Assembly (NCBI GenBank): GCA_002495905.1
Contig: DAHJ01000016.1
Coordinates: forward strand, 1-9,750
DNA: 9,750 nt
Reading direction: 5' to 3'
Source of the DNA: Thaumarchaeota archaeon UBA223
GTDB taxonomy: Archaea; Thermoproteota; Nitrososphaeria; Nitrososphaerales; UBA57
Position 1 is the stretch's first letter; every line of letters begins with the position of its first letter. The notes under the pieces are model-generated. The model did not search any database, had not been told where the DNA came from, and saw only the letters and a program-made list of their open reading frames with translations. This document shows, piece after piece, positions 1 through 6,516 of the stretch. The position numbers were made by a program, and so were the translations under genes.

Positions 1-942
1 CATATGTTCCCTTTTGCTGATGAAGAAATGAAAGATCCTTATTCAGATAAAGTGGATGGTCTATTTAATGAATTGAGAAAAATTAATGCTGTACCAAAAG
101 TTTTTTATACTAATTCTTCAGCAGAATACTGGAGAGGGGATAATGCTAACATGCATATTCATCCTATAGAAGAACGGGATCTACCTGAAGCACCTGAGGC
201 AAGAATATATCTTTTTTCTGGCACCCAACATGGAGCAGGTACTTTAGCTCCTGATGATGTAGGTCCAGACGGCTCAATTGGTATGTATAAATTTAATGTA
301 GTTGATTACAGACCTTTATTAAGAGCAAGTCTTATTAATCTTGATAAATGGGCTACTGATGGAACTCTGCCACCACCAAGTAGCTACCCAAGAATAAATG
401 ATGGAACTGCTATAAAACCAGAGGTATTAATAGAAAAAGTTAACAACATTTTAGATATAAATACTCCTGACCCTGAAAAAGTATGGGTTATACGAAGAGT
501 TGATATGGGAGACAGAGCATCAGAGGGAATTGGGAGGTTACCGGCAGAAGAATTTGAAACATATCAGAATTTTGTTTCAAATATTGATGAAGATGCAAAT
601 GAAACAGGGGGGATAAGAATGCCAGATTTAACTGTACCTCTTGCAAGCCATTTTGGATGGAATTTAAGACATCCAGATACTAAGGAACCTGATCAACAGA
701 TTGCTATGCAGGGTATTTCGATGTTTTTTGCTGTGACCAAAGAAGACAGAGAAAAAAAAGGTGATAGAAGGTTATCTATAAATGAAAGATATAAAACTAA
801 AGAAGAATTTTTAAATAAAGTAAAAGAAGAAACCGAAAAATTACTGGATCAGAATTATATCCTTGCTGAAGATGTTGAGATTGTAATATCAGCTTGCTCG
901 GAAAGATATGATGCAATAATTTCAGGAGAATTAAAAAATTAG
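1..942 (+). CDS. Alpha/beta-hydrolase domain protein (Abhydrolase_10 type), 5'-truncated by the window edge
   Basis: The frame is open to the first base (a His codon precedes the first Met), so the gene begins outside the window. About 313 C-terminal residues are present. Numbering from the first Met, the stretch KVFYTNSSAEYWRGD (32-46), followed by ARIYLFSGTQHGAG (66-79), matches the part of the Abhydrolase_10 family where the strand and loop carrying the catalytic acid and His lie. H76 is the likely catalytic His and E41 a candidate acid. The later LDKWATDGTLPPPSSYPRI is also family-typical. The nucleophile Ser and any signal peptide would be upstream and cannot be seen. An esterase- or lactonase-like hydrolase is the family expectation; the substrate is unknown. 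The C-terminal third is rich in Lys and Glu. The stop codon overlaps the Shine-Dalgarno of the propeller gene, so the two are probably co-transcribed. Confidence 0.85.
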   Translation, partial: HMFPFADEEMKDPYSDKVDGLFNELRKINAVPKVFYTNSSAEYWRGDNANMHIHPIEERDLPEAPEARIYLFSGTQHGAGTLAPDDVGPDGSIGMYKFNVVDYRPLLRASLINLDKWATDGTLPPPSSYPRINDGTAIKPEVLIEKVNNILDINTPDPEKVWVIRRVDMGDRASEGIGRLPAEEFETYQNFVSNIDEDANETGGIRMPDLTVPLASHFGWNLRHPDTKEPDQQIAMQGISMFFAVTKEDREKKGDRRLSINERYKTKEEFLNKVKEETEKLLDQNYILAEDVEIVISACSERYDAIISGELKN

Positions 943-945
943 GAG
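941..945 (+). promoter_or_regulatory. Shine-Dalgarno for the PAL-like propeller gene
   Basis: AGGAG lies 6 bases before the ATG at 952 and shares two bases with the TAG stop of the upstream hydrolase gene. This fixes the propeller start and suggests translational coupling between the two genes. Confidence 0.8.
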
Positions 946-951
946 AATGAT

Positions 952-1821
952 ATGAGTGTAATAGTTGGTTCAGGTGATTTTAAATATGAATTAGTAGATT
1001 CATGGCCTCAAATGCCCCGTTATTGGGAGTTTGCTGTAGCTTCAGATGTTTATGTTAATTCCAAAGATGAGATACATGTATTTAGTAGAGGGCTTCATCC
1101 ATTAACTATATGGGATAAAGATGGCAACTTTATATCATCCTGGGGAGAAGGAACTTTTTCAAATAATGAGCACGGAATTTATATAACTAAAGATGATACT
1201 ATTTGGCTTGTTGATTCATGGTTTCACATTGCCACTGAACATAATCCTGATGGAACTCTTATAAGAACAATCGGAAATAAATTACAGCCATCAGAAACTT
1301 ATAATGGAAACCCTTTTAACATGCCTACTGGTTTAACTATTTCTTCCAAGGGCGATATTTTTATTTCAGATGGATATGGAAACAAGAGAGTGCATAAATT
1401 TGATTCAAATGGTGAACTTATAAAATCATGGGGAACATTTGGAGATAAAGAAAGTCAGTTTGCAATTGTGCATAATCTCGAATTTGATTCTAATGATAGA
1501 CTTTTTGTGTGCGATAGAGAAAATAATAGAATTCAGATTTTTGATGATGAAGGGAATTACCTTGAAGAATGGAATGACTTACTCATGCCAGGAGATTTAT
1601 GGATTAAAGATGATATATTTTATGTTTGTGAACAAACCGAGTCAGGTGGAGTAAGTATTTGGACCGCTGACGGGGAACTTATCACAAGATGGCATGGTGA
1701 TAGAGGCCCTGGTAAGGGAACTGTTATATCAGGGCACGGGATTTGTGTTGATTCAGAAGGCAGTATATACGTAGCTGAATTAGCTCCTGCTGCGAGGGTA
1801 CAAAAATTTAAAAAAATATAA
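952..1821 (+). CDS. Six-bladed beta-propeller (NHL-repeat) protein, PAL-like (peptidyl-alpha-hydroxyglycine amidating lyase family)
   Basis: This 289-residue protein has no signal peptide or membrane segment, so it is probably cytoplasmic. It is built of NHL-type blades; clear ones are FNMPTGLTISSKGDIFISDG (122-141), HNLEFDSNDRLFVCDRENNR (174-193) and HGICVDSEGSIYVAEL (262-277). The order of motifs follows the eukaryotic PAL domain: a SRG segment in the first blade, HGI, an SDGY-N-R stretch, an H-x-L blade with DRENxRIQ, and a final HGI/HDI blade. From memory of rat PAL, the catalytic Arg, the Tyr and the three zinc His correspond to R46, Y142, H74, H174 and H262, all present. Family knowledge supports a metal-dependent lyase acting on a carbinolamide-type substrate; peptide amidation itself is not implied in a bacterium. 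The start is set by AGGAG 6 bases upstream. It follows the hydrolase gene by 9 bases and may share its pathway. A non-enzymatic NHL scaffold is the alternative. Confidence 0.85.
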   Translation: MSVIVGSGDFKYELVDSWPQMPRYWEFAVASDVYVNSKDEIHVFSRGLHPLTIWDKDGNFISSWGEGTFSNNEHGIYITKDDTIWLVDSWFHIATEHNPDGTLIRTIGNKLQPSETYNGNPFNMPTGLTISSKGDIFISDGYGNKRVHKFDSNGELIKSWGTFGDKESQFAIVHNLEFDSNDRLFVCDRENNRIQIFDDEGNYLEEWNDLLMPGDLWIKDDIFYVCEQTESGGVSIWTADGELITRWHGDRGPGKGTVISGHGICVDSEGSIYVAELAPAARVQKFKKI

Positions 1822-1833
1822 TTTGGATGTATA

Positions 1834-2394
1834 TTAAATTTTAACTTTACTTCCTGTAGCCCATGATTCTATGATTTCTCCAGAGGTCAATGATTTAGCA
1901 TTATAAATAGTTTTAATGTACTCTAATCCAGAGTTGTGATCCTCATCAGTTAAAGCTTCAACACAATCTGAAGCGATTGTTAACCCGTAACCTTTATGAA
2001 AAGCATCTGCTGCAGTGTGACGACAGCAGATATGGGTGTGAAGGCCAGTTATAACAATGGAATCAACATTTAGTCTTCTTAATAGAAGATCAAGTCCTGT
2101 TTCAAAGAAAGCGGAATAAGTTCTTTTTTCCAGAACATGGTCACCTTCCTGGGGTTGTAGTTCTTTAATTGTTTCTGCTTCTGGAGTTCCTTTCATAGCA
2201 TGCTCTCCAAATACTTCAAGTTCTGGATCTGTAGGTAAATGAGCATCACCTACATAAACCACCTCATTTCCAGATTCTCTTGCAGCTTTAATTAATGATT
2301 GAATTGGAGGAATTATTTTTTGTGCACGATCGGTTTGAAGTATCCCATATACAAAATCATAAACCATATCTACAACAACGACAGCTTCTTTCAT
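1834..2394 (-). CDS. Isochorismatase/nicotinamidase-family cysteine hydrolase
   Basis: At 186 residues this is a normal-length single-domain member of the isochorismatase-like family, probably cytoplasmic. The catalytic triad is visible: D9 in VVDM, K90 in EKRTYSAF, and C123 in GLHTHICCRHTAADA, where C123 aligns with the nucleophile of nicotinamidase GxxTDxC; a second Cys follows at 124. The segment GDAHLPTDPE and the later EHAMKGTPEAE supply D50, H52 and H65, which occupy the positions of the nicotinamidase metal ligands. This favours a metal-dependent amidase (nicotinamidase, ureidoacrylate or carbamoyl-amide type) over true isochorismatase, which lacks the metal site, but the substrate cannot be assigned. 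The start is the ATG preceded by AAAGAGTG, a weak ribosome site. It is convergent with the propeller gene (12-base gap) and divergent from the M24 operon, with which it may share a regulatory region. Confidence 0.9.
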   Translation of the reverse strand: MKEAVVVVDMVYDFVYGILQTDRAQKIIPPIQSLIKAARESGNEVVYVGDAHLPTDPELEVFGEHAMKGTPEAETIKELQPQEGDHVLEKRTYSAFFETGLDLLLRRLNVDSIVITGLHTHICCRHTAADAFHKGYGLTIASDCVEALTDEDHNSGLEYIKTIYNAKSLTSGEIIESWATGSKVKI

Positions 2395-2431
2395 TTTTCA
2401 CTCTTTATAAATAAATAATTTAGAGATATCA

Positions 2432-2463
2432 TTGAAGGATAATTTTAATATTATTTGGATAAT
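2432..2463 (+). promoter_or_regulatory. Candidate promoter of the M24-ribokinase-BtpA operon
   Basis: The 79-base gap between the divergent cysteine hydrolase and M24 genes must hold promoters for both directions. On the plus strand GATAAT (2458-2463) differs from the -10 consensus by one base, and TTGAAG (2432-2437) matches four of six -35 positions, but the spacer is 20 bases, longer than ideal. Transcription from this -10 would begin at about 2470-2474, essentially at the M24 ATG (2474), which has no Shine-Dalgarno. On the minus strand TATAAA (2405-2410) sits 10 bases before the hydrolase ATG and is a possible -10, with no good -35. In such AT-rich DNA these matches are weak evidence. Confidence 0.3.
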
Positions 2464-2473
2464 TTTGCAATAA

Positions 2474-3628
2474 ATGGCTATAAACAAATTAGAACTTGCT
2501 GAAAGATTGGCTAAGATTAGAGATAAGATGCATGAAGAGAATTTCAATGCATTGATTATATATTCTGATGAATACAGATCAGGCAATACTACATATTTTA
2601 CAGATTATAAGCCCATAAACGTTATTGAAGAATCACCTCAGGTTATTTTTGTTGTAGAAGATGCAGACCCTGTAGTGATGATCGGTAGATTAAATTCTTT
2701 CGCTGCAAAAGAAACAATATGGATAGATGATGTTCGCCCTATCCACGAAATAGATCAACATCTTGATTCTATTTTCAAACCTATTAAGAGTAAAAATCCC
2801 AAAATTGGAATTATAGGTGATAATTTATTACCAGTTAAAACATTTAATAGTATTAAGAATAATTTGCCTGAGGCTAAATTTGTTTCTTGTGGAGAAATGT
2901 TATCTGAGATTAGAGCTATTAAATCTCCTGCAGAGATAGAATTAATGCGGAAAGCTGCAAGTATTAATGATTATGTACTTTCAAAAATTGTAAATAAATG
3001 CAAAGTGGGAATGACAGAAGTTGAAGTGGCAGCAGAAGCAGAATATTTGGGCCGTAAAATGGGAGCTGATATCGGTTCAGCAACAGTTATTATGAGTGGC
3101 CCCAATACAAATTATCCAGCTTGGAGACCGTCTCAGAGAAAAATCCAAGAAGGTGATTTTGTTATGATTGATTTTAATCCTTCATATGAGCATTACTGTA
3201 ATGATTCTGGTTTTACAATTTTAATGCCTGGGTCTAGCGATGCAAAGAAAAAATCAGTTGTTTCTTGTCATAATATAATAAAAGAAATTGTACCTTTAAT
3301 TAAACCTGGTACGTCTTCTCTTACAGTGTATGAATATATGCTGGAACGATTAGAACCGCTTGGATATTCAGATAATTTCACACCGTATGTTTCTGGAAGA
3401 AGAGGTGTGGGGCATGGTGTAGGATTGGATGTGGTTGAAGACCCAGATTTAAATTCCTCTCTAGATTTTGAAATTCAACCAGGTATGACTCTTGCCATAA
3501 AATTAGATTTGCATAATATTGAATCTCAGGGCTCAAGAATCGAAGTTGTAACTGAAATAACTGAAGATGGAAATATACCAATGAACAAACTTATATTAGA
3601 GGAATCTAATGATTACTCCATCTTATAA
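2474..3628 (+). CDS. M24-family (Xaa-Pro dipeptidase/creatinase-like) protein with altered metal site
   Basis: This 384-residue protein has the two-domain layout of the prolidase/creatinase group: a creatinase-type N-terminal domain (about 1-145) and a pita-bread domain (about 150-375, opening IKSPAEIELMRKAA). Of the five usual metal ligands it keeps D233, D244 (in NDSG), H314 (in GHGVGLDVVE) and E357 (in SRIE). The fourth, normally Glu in an IEPG-like segment, is Lys343 (LAIKLDLH), and the second conserved His of GHGxGxxxHE is Val321. A normal dinuclear metallopeptidase site is therefore unlikely. It may act like the metal-independent C-N hydrolases of this fold (creatinase; ectoine hydrolase is a relative), or be non-catalytic. 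The ATG is the first possible start, because an in-frame TAA lies immediately upstream. No Shine-Dalgarno is visible, so the message may be leaderless. Its 3' end overlaps the ribokinase gene by 20 bases. Confidence 0.88.
   Translation: MAINKLELAERLAKIRDKMHEENFNALIIYSDEYRSGNTTYFTDYKPINVIEESPQVIFVVEDADPVVMIGRLNSFAAKETIWIDDVRPIHEIDQHLDSIFKPIKSKNPKIGIIGDNLLPVKTFNSIKNNLPEAKFVSCGEMLSEIRAIKSPAEIELMRKAASINDYVLSKIVNKCKVGMTEVEVAAEAEYLGRKMGADIGSATVIMSGPNTNYPAWRPSQRKIQEGDFVMIDFNPSYEHYCNDSGFTILMPGSSDAKKKSVVSCHNIIKEIVPLIKPGTSSLTVYEYMLERLEPLGYSDNFTPYVSGRRGVGHGVGLDVVEDPDLNSSLDFEIQPGMTLAIKLDLHNIESQGSRIEVVTEITEDGNIPMNKLILEESNDYSIL
3598..3603 (+). promoter_or_regulatory. Shine-Dalgarno for the ribokinase gene, inside the M24 coding region
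   Basis: AGAGGA lies 5 bases before the ATG at 3609, within the last codons of the M24 gene. It supports the overlapping start and translational coupling. Confidence 0.8.
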
Positions 3629-4556
3629 GTTCAGTGTTTGTGTCATAGGAGGTATAAATATTGATTTTATATCAACTGTTAAATCGATGCCGAAAGCAGG
3701 AGAGACCATTGTTGGGAATGATTTTGTTGTAACTCCTGGTGGTAAAGGAGCTAATCAGGCTGTGGCATGCGGCAGATTAGGATTAAATACTTCAATGATT
3801 GGCAGAGTAGGGAATGATACCTTTGCTGATCAACTAATATCTAATTTAAATGATGAAAAAATTAATACTGACGGGATTACAAAAGATAAAAAAAAACATA
3901 CAGGTATTGCTACAATAATATTAGATGAGAATGGTGAAAATTCTATTATTCAGACTCCTGGTGCCAATTATTTATGTGGTGATGATGAACTAAATTATTT
4001 GAAAAGTAAAATTTCAGAATTTGATTTACTTGTTCTTCAATCAGAAATTCCCATTAATATATCTTTAAGTGCAGCTAAAATTGCTAAAAACGCTAATAAA
4101 TTAGTTATTTGGGATCCTGCACCTGCCAATGAACTGCCTGATGAAGCATATAAATATATAGATTATTTAATACCTAATCAAACTGAAGCTCAGACATTAT
4201 CTGGACTTGATGATGTACTTAATGATAAACAGGCTTTGGAGGCATCAAAAATATTTTTAGATAAAGGTGTTAAAAATGTGATAATAACAATGGCAGAACA
4301 GGGAGCATTTGGGTATAACGGCAAAGAATCATATTTTATTGATATTCCAGATGGTATAAAAGTTATAGATTCAGTTGCTGCAGGAGATGCATTTAGTGGT
4401 GGCTTATCATTAGGAATTTCAGAAGAATTAGAATTTGAAAAATTGATTATATATGGAGTTTTAAGTGGATCTATAGCTGTACAAAAATCAGGAGCAACAG
4501 ATTCTATGCCCACAATAAAAGAATTTAATGCCTTACAAGTTAAATCAGGAACGTAA
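3609..4556 (+). CDS. rbsK: Ribokinase-type PfkB-family sugar kinase
   Basis: This 315-residue protein has the usual length and layout of ribokinase. The N-terminal strand VCVIGGINIDF (10-20) leads to the substrate-binding TPGGKGANQAVACGRLG (42-58). The N-x-x-E motif is N190-Q-T-E193, and the C-terminal PfkB signature DSVAAGDAFSGG (254-265) carries the catalytic base D260, with the AAGD form typical of RbsK. The C-terminal SGATDSMPTIKEF matches the RbsK ending. It would phosphorylate ribose or a related sugar or nucleoside with ATP in the cytosol. The specificity is not settled by sequence: PfkB kinases with this pattern also include deoxyribose and nucleoside kinases, so the symbol is provisional. 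It overlaps the M24 gene by 20 bases and is followed by the BtpA gene after one base, so it clearly belongs to a three-gene operon. No ribose transporter or RbsD is seen in the window. Confidence 0.9.
   Translation: MITPSYKFSVCVIGGINIDFISTVKSMPKAGETIVGNDFVVTPGGKGANQAVACGRLGLNTSMIGRVGNDTFADQLISNLNDEKINTDGITKDKKKHTGIATIILDENGENSIIQTPGANYLCGDDELNYLKSKISEFDLLVLQSEIPINISLSAAKIAKNANKLVIWDPAPANELPDEAYKYIDYLIPNQTEAQTLSGLDDVLNDKQALEASKIFLDKGVKNVIITMAEQGAFGYNGKESYFIDIPDGIKVIDSVAAGDAFSGGLSLGISEELEFEKLIIYGVLSGSIAVQKSGATDSMPTIKEFNALQVKSGT
4547..4550 (+). promoter_or_regulatory. Shine-Dalgarno deciding the BtpA start
   Basis: AGGA lies 7 bases before the ATG at 4558, just ahead of the ribokinase stop (4554-4556). 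It favours 4558 over an earlier in-frame ATG at 4528, which would add ten residues unlike the family and overlap the kinase by 29 bases. Confidence 0.75.
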
Positions 4557-4557
4557 T

Positions 4558-5331
4558 ATGAAAAAAATAATTATCGGAATGTTACATTTATTGCCATTGC
4601 CAGGAAGTCCTAATTATTCTGGAAGCATGGATGATGTATTAGATAGAGCTAAAAGTGATCTGGAAAATTTACTTGAAGGAGGATTAACTAAGGTTAACAT
4701 AGAAAATTATGGCGATATTCCTTTTCCTAAAACACCTTCTTCTCCAATTACAATTTCATCATTTACAAAAATTGTTACAAAACTTGAACAAGAATTTGAT
4801 TTCGATTTTGGTATACAGGTAATGAGAAATGATGCGTTGTCTGGAATGAGCATAGCTCATGTTACAGGAGCTTCATTTATTCGTGTAAATGTTTTAACAG
4901 GCGCTATGATTGCAGAGGAAGGAATTGTACAAGGGGATGCCAGGCCATTAATGGAATTACGAAAAAAATTGAATTCTGATGTTAAAGTTTATGCAGATGT
5001 TTTAGTTAAACATGCAGTCCCTTTGGGGAATCAAGATTTAAGATTAACTGCTAAAGCTACAATAGAGAGAAATATGGCAGATGGAATAATAATAACTGGA
5101 GATATTACAGGTGAAGAAGCTTCAGTGGATGATTTGATTAATTTAAAAGATGAGATTGACAAACCTATTTTAGTTGGTAGCGGTATAAATAAAGATAATG
5201 TAAATAATTATCTCAAATATTGTGACGGTGTAATTGTAGGAACTTCATTGAAAGAAAATAATATGACAAATAATCCTGTGTCTAAAGAGAATGTGAAGGA
5301 ATTTATTAAAGTTGTAAAAAGTAATTCTTAA
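4558..5331 (+). CDS. BtpA/SgcQ-family TIM-barrel protein
   Basis: The protein (257 residues from the chosen start) carries the family landmarks in order: GMLHLLPLPGSP (7-18), IENYGDIPF (48-56), MRNDA (89-93), GASFIRVNVLTGA (104-116), ADVLVKHAVPL (146-156) and the phosphate-binding end of a TIM barrel, LVGSGI (205-210) and VGTSLK (227-232). BtpA was described in cyanobacteria as needed for photosystem I stability, and SgcQ is the E. coli relative in a putative sugar operon. Nothing else in this window suggests photosynthesis. The GSGI and VGTS loops and the adjacent kinase suggest a phosphosugar or phosphonucleoside substrate, which is inference. The start was chosen because it begins MKKIIIGMLH as family members do and has AGGA 7 bases upstream. 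The stop overlaps the stop of the convergent DUF2721 gene in a shared TTAA. Confidence 0.88.
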   Translation: MKKIIIGMLHLLPLPGSPNYSGSMDDVLDRAKSDLENLLEGGLTKVNIENYGDIPFPKTPSSPITISSFTKIVTKLEQEFDFDFGIQVMRNDALSGMSIAHVTGASFIRVNVLTGAMIAEEGIVQGDARPLMELRKKLNSDVKVYADVLVKHAVPLGNQDLRLTAKATIERNMADGIIITGDITGEEASVDDLINLKDEIDKPILVGSGINKDNVNNYLKYCDGVIVGTSLKENNMTNNPVSKENVKEFIKVVKSNS

Positions 5332-5750
5332 TTATCCTCGTTTTCCACATCACTAATATGTACTCTTAGAGATTTAGATGAAATTGTTATTTCAATAATA
5401 AATAAAATTATAGAAATAACTAATGCGATCAGTCCGCTTATAAAGAAAGTAAGGCTTAAATTTTCGATATTTAATAAAATTAATAAAACAGAAATAACAC
5501 TAAATAAAAAACTCAAACCTGCAGTGACCTGTAATATTTGTGTGAGTAACAGCCTTGTATTTAATGCTGAAATTTCACTGTTTATTCTATTTCTGTAATC
5601 TTCTGTTTTCGTTATTTTTTTTTCTGAAGATTCATCATGAATTTTTCTTATAAGATTTGATATAACGGTAAATCTAGTTCCAAAAGATATCATTAAAAAC
5701 GTGATTGCAGGTAGTAGCATTACCGGCATTGATGGTTCGAAATTAATCAT
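5328..5750 (-). CDS. DUF2721-family membrane protein
   Basis: This small membrane protein of 140 residues has three predicted transmembrane segments at about 8-28, 69-93 and 99-120, separated by a polar segment rich in Lys, Glu and Arg. The pattern GTRFTVISNLIRKI after the first helix and the Arg-rich stretch before the second match the DUF2721 family, whose function is unknown. It begins 9 bases after the end of the metal-domain membrane protein and is probably co-transcribed with it. No good Shine-Dalgarno is visible before the ATG used here; Met8 or Met11 are possible alternatives, which would shorten only the region before the first helix. Its stop shares four bases with the stop of the convergent BtpA gene. 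Confidence 0.75.
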   Translation of the reverse strand: MINFEPSMPVMLLPAITFLMISFGTRFTVISNLIRKIHDESSEKKITKTEDYRNRINSEISALNTRLLLTQILQVTAGLSFLFSVISVLLILLNIENLSLTFFISGLIALVISIILFIIEITISSKSLRVHISDVENEDN

Positions 5751-5759
5751 AGTACTGCA

Positions 5760-6482
5760 CTATATAAATTGTATGATCATATAAGTTGCCATAGCAATCA
5801 TTATTATATTTTCAACTACAGTTAATGAAGATAAAGGAACATCCACAGCAGAGCCCATACATGCACATTGAATTTGTTCGGATTTACTTAAAGATCTGAT
5901 AATCCCTATTGTTTGTGAGATCATAAAAATCAGTGTTAATACATTAGCATATATCAGAATTGATTCAGTTTGTGTTAAAAATATGATTCCTAATGCTAAT
6001 TCAATAAAAGGGTATGAATTTGCATATCCAGGTATTATTTTTGATATCAGATCATATCTTTTGAATGTCATACTAAACCCGCTAACATTTAAAAGTTTTA
6101 AAAATGAAAATATGATGAAGAATATTCCCATATATGACATAAACCATTTATTCAAATTAAATGTTTCATCAGATGTCTGCATTGCCAGAGAACTTAATAT
6201 TACAATTGATAGAGCTATCACTATGGGCTTTTTAGATGTGAAATAATTTATCACTTCAGAAAATATATTTGTTTTATTTGGTCGGAGTTTATAGTTTCCA
6301 AGAGTGCCTACAATTGAATTTAAAGAATTAATATCTATGTCAGAATCAGCTTCAATAGTTAATTTGGATTCCTCTAATGATACATTTGCTTTAGATACAA
6401 AAGATTGATTGTTCAGGCCATTTTGGATGTTATCTGCACATCCTTGGCATGTCATTCCTTCGATCTTATATATTGCTTGCAT
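5760..6482 (-). CDS. Heavy-metal-associated domain fused to MauE/DoxX-like membrane domain
   Basis: This is a 240-residue fusion. Residues 1-68 form a heavy-metal-associated domain with GMTCQGCA, whose C12-x-x-C15 pair binds a soft metal such as Cu(I). The rest is a membrane domain with segments at about 86-102, 114-132, 156-172, 176-195 and 219-239. It carries the MauE/DoxX-like features LKLLNVSGFSMTFKRYD (128-144) and YPFIELALGI (157-166), and a C206-A-C208-M pair before the last helix. This architecture is known, to my recollection, in metal- or redox-associated membrane proteins of Bacteroidota and others. A role in copper handling or membrane thiol redox is inferred. The start is supported by AAGGA about 6 bases upstream. 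It lies 34 bases after the HadB-like gene and 9 bases before DUF2721. No copper P-type ATPase is in the window. Confidence 0.85.
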   Translation of the reverse strand: MQAIYKIEGMTCQGCADNIQNGLNNQSFVSKANVSLEESKLTIEADSDIDINSLNSIVGTLGNYKLRPNKTNIFSEVINYFTSKKPIVIALSIVILSSLAMQTSDETFNLNKWFMSYMGIFFIIFSFLKLLNVSGFSMTFKRYDLISKIIPGYANSYPFIELALGIIFLTQTESILIYANVLTLIFMISQTIGIIRSLSKSEQIQCACMGSAVDVPLSSLTVVENIIMIAMATYMIIQFI

Positions 6483-6516
6483 TATATTTCCTTTTTTAAT
6501 CTGTATAGTTTATTAT

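Noticed and set aside
1439..1654. Open frame of 71 codons inside the propeller gene
   Set aside because: It lies wholly in another frame of a gene with strong family motifs and has no recognisable content.
1803..1842. Perfect 9-base inverted repeat AAAATTTAA / TTAAATTTT between the convergent propeller and cysteine hydrolase genes, as a possible bidirectional terminator
   Set aside because: The arms are pure A/T with a 22-base loop, so the hairpin would be very weak, and such matches arise easily in AT-rich DNA.
2398..2586. Minus-strand open frame of 62 codons across the divergent promoter region
   Set aside because: It overlaps the M24 start, has a composition expected of AT-rich antisense, and no ribosome site or family motif.
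4190..4513. Minus-strand open frame of 107 codons opposite the ribokinase gene
   Set aside because: It is an antisense shadow of a region whose plus-strand frame carries the PfkB signature.
4528..4557. Earlier in-frame ATG giving BtpA ten extra residues
   Set aside because: The ATG at 4558 has a better ribosome site, avoids the 29-base overlap and gives the family-typical N-terminus.
4558..5331. BtpA as evidence of a photosynthetic organism
   Set aside because: The family is widespread in non-photosynthetic bacteria and archaea, and no photosystem, pigment or carbon-fixation gene is present.
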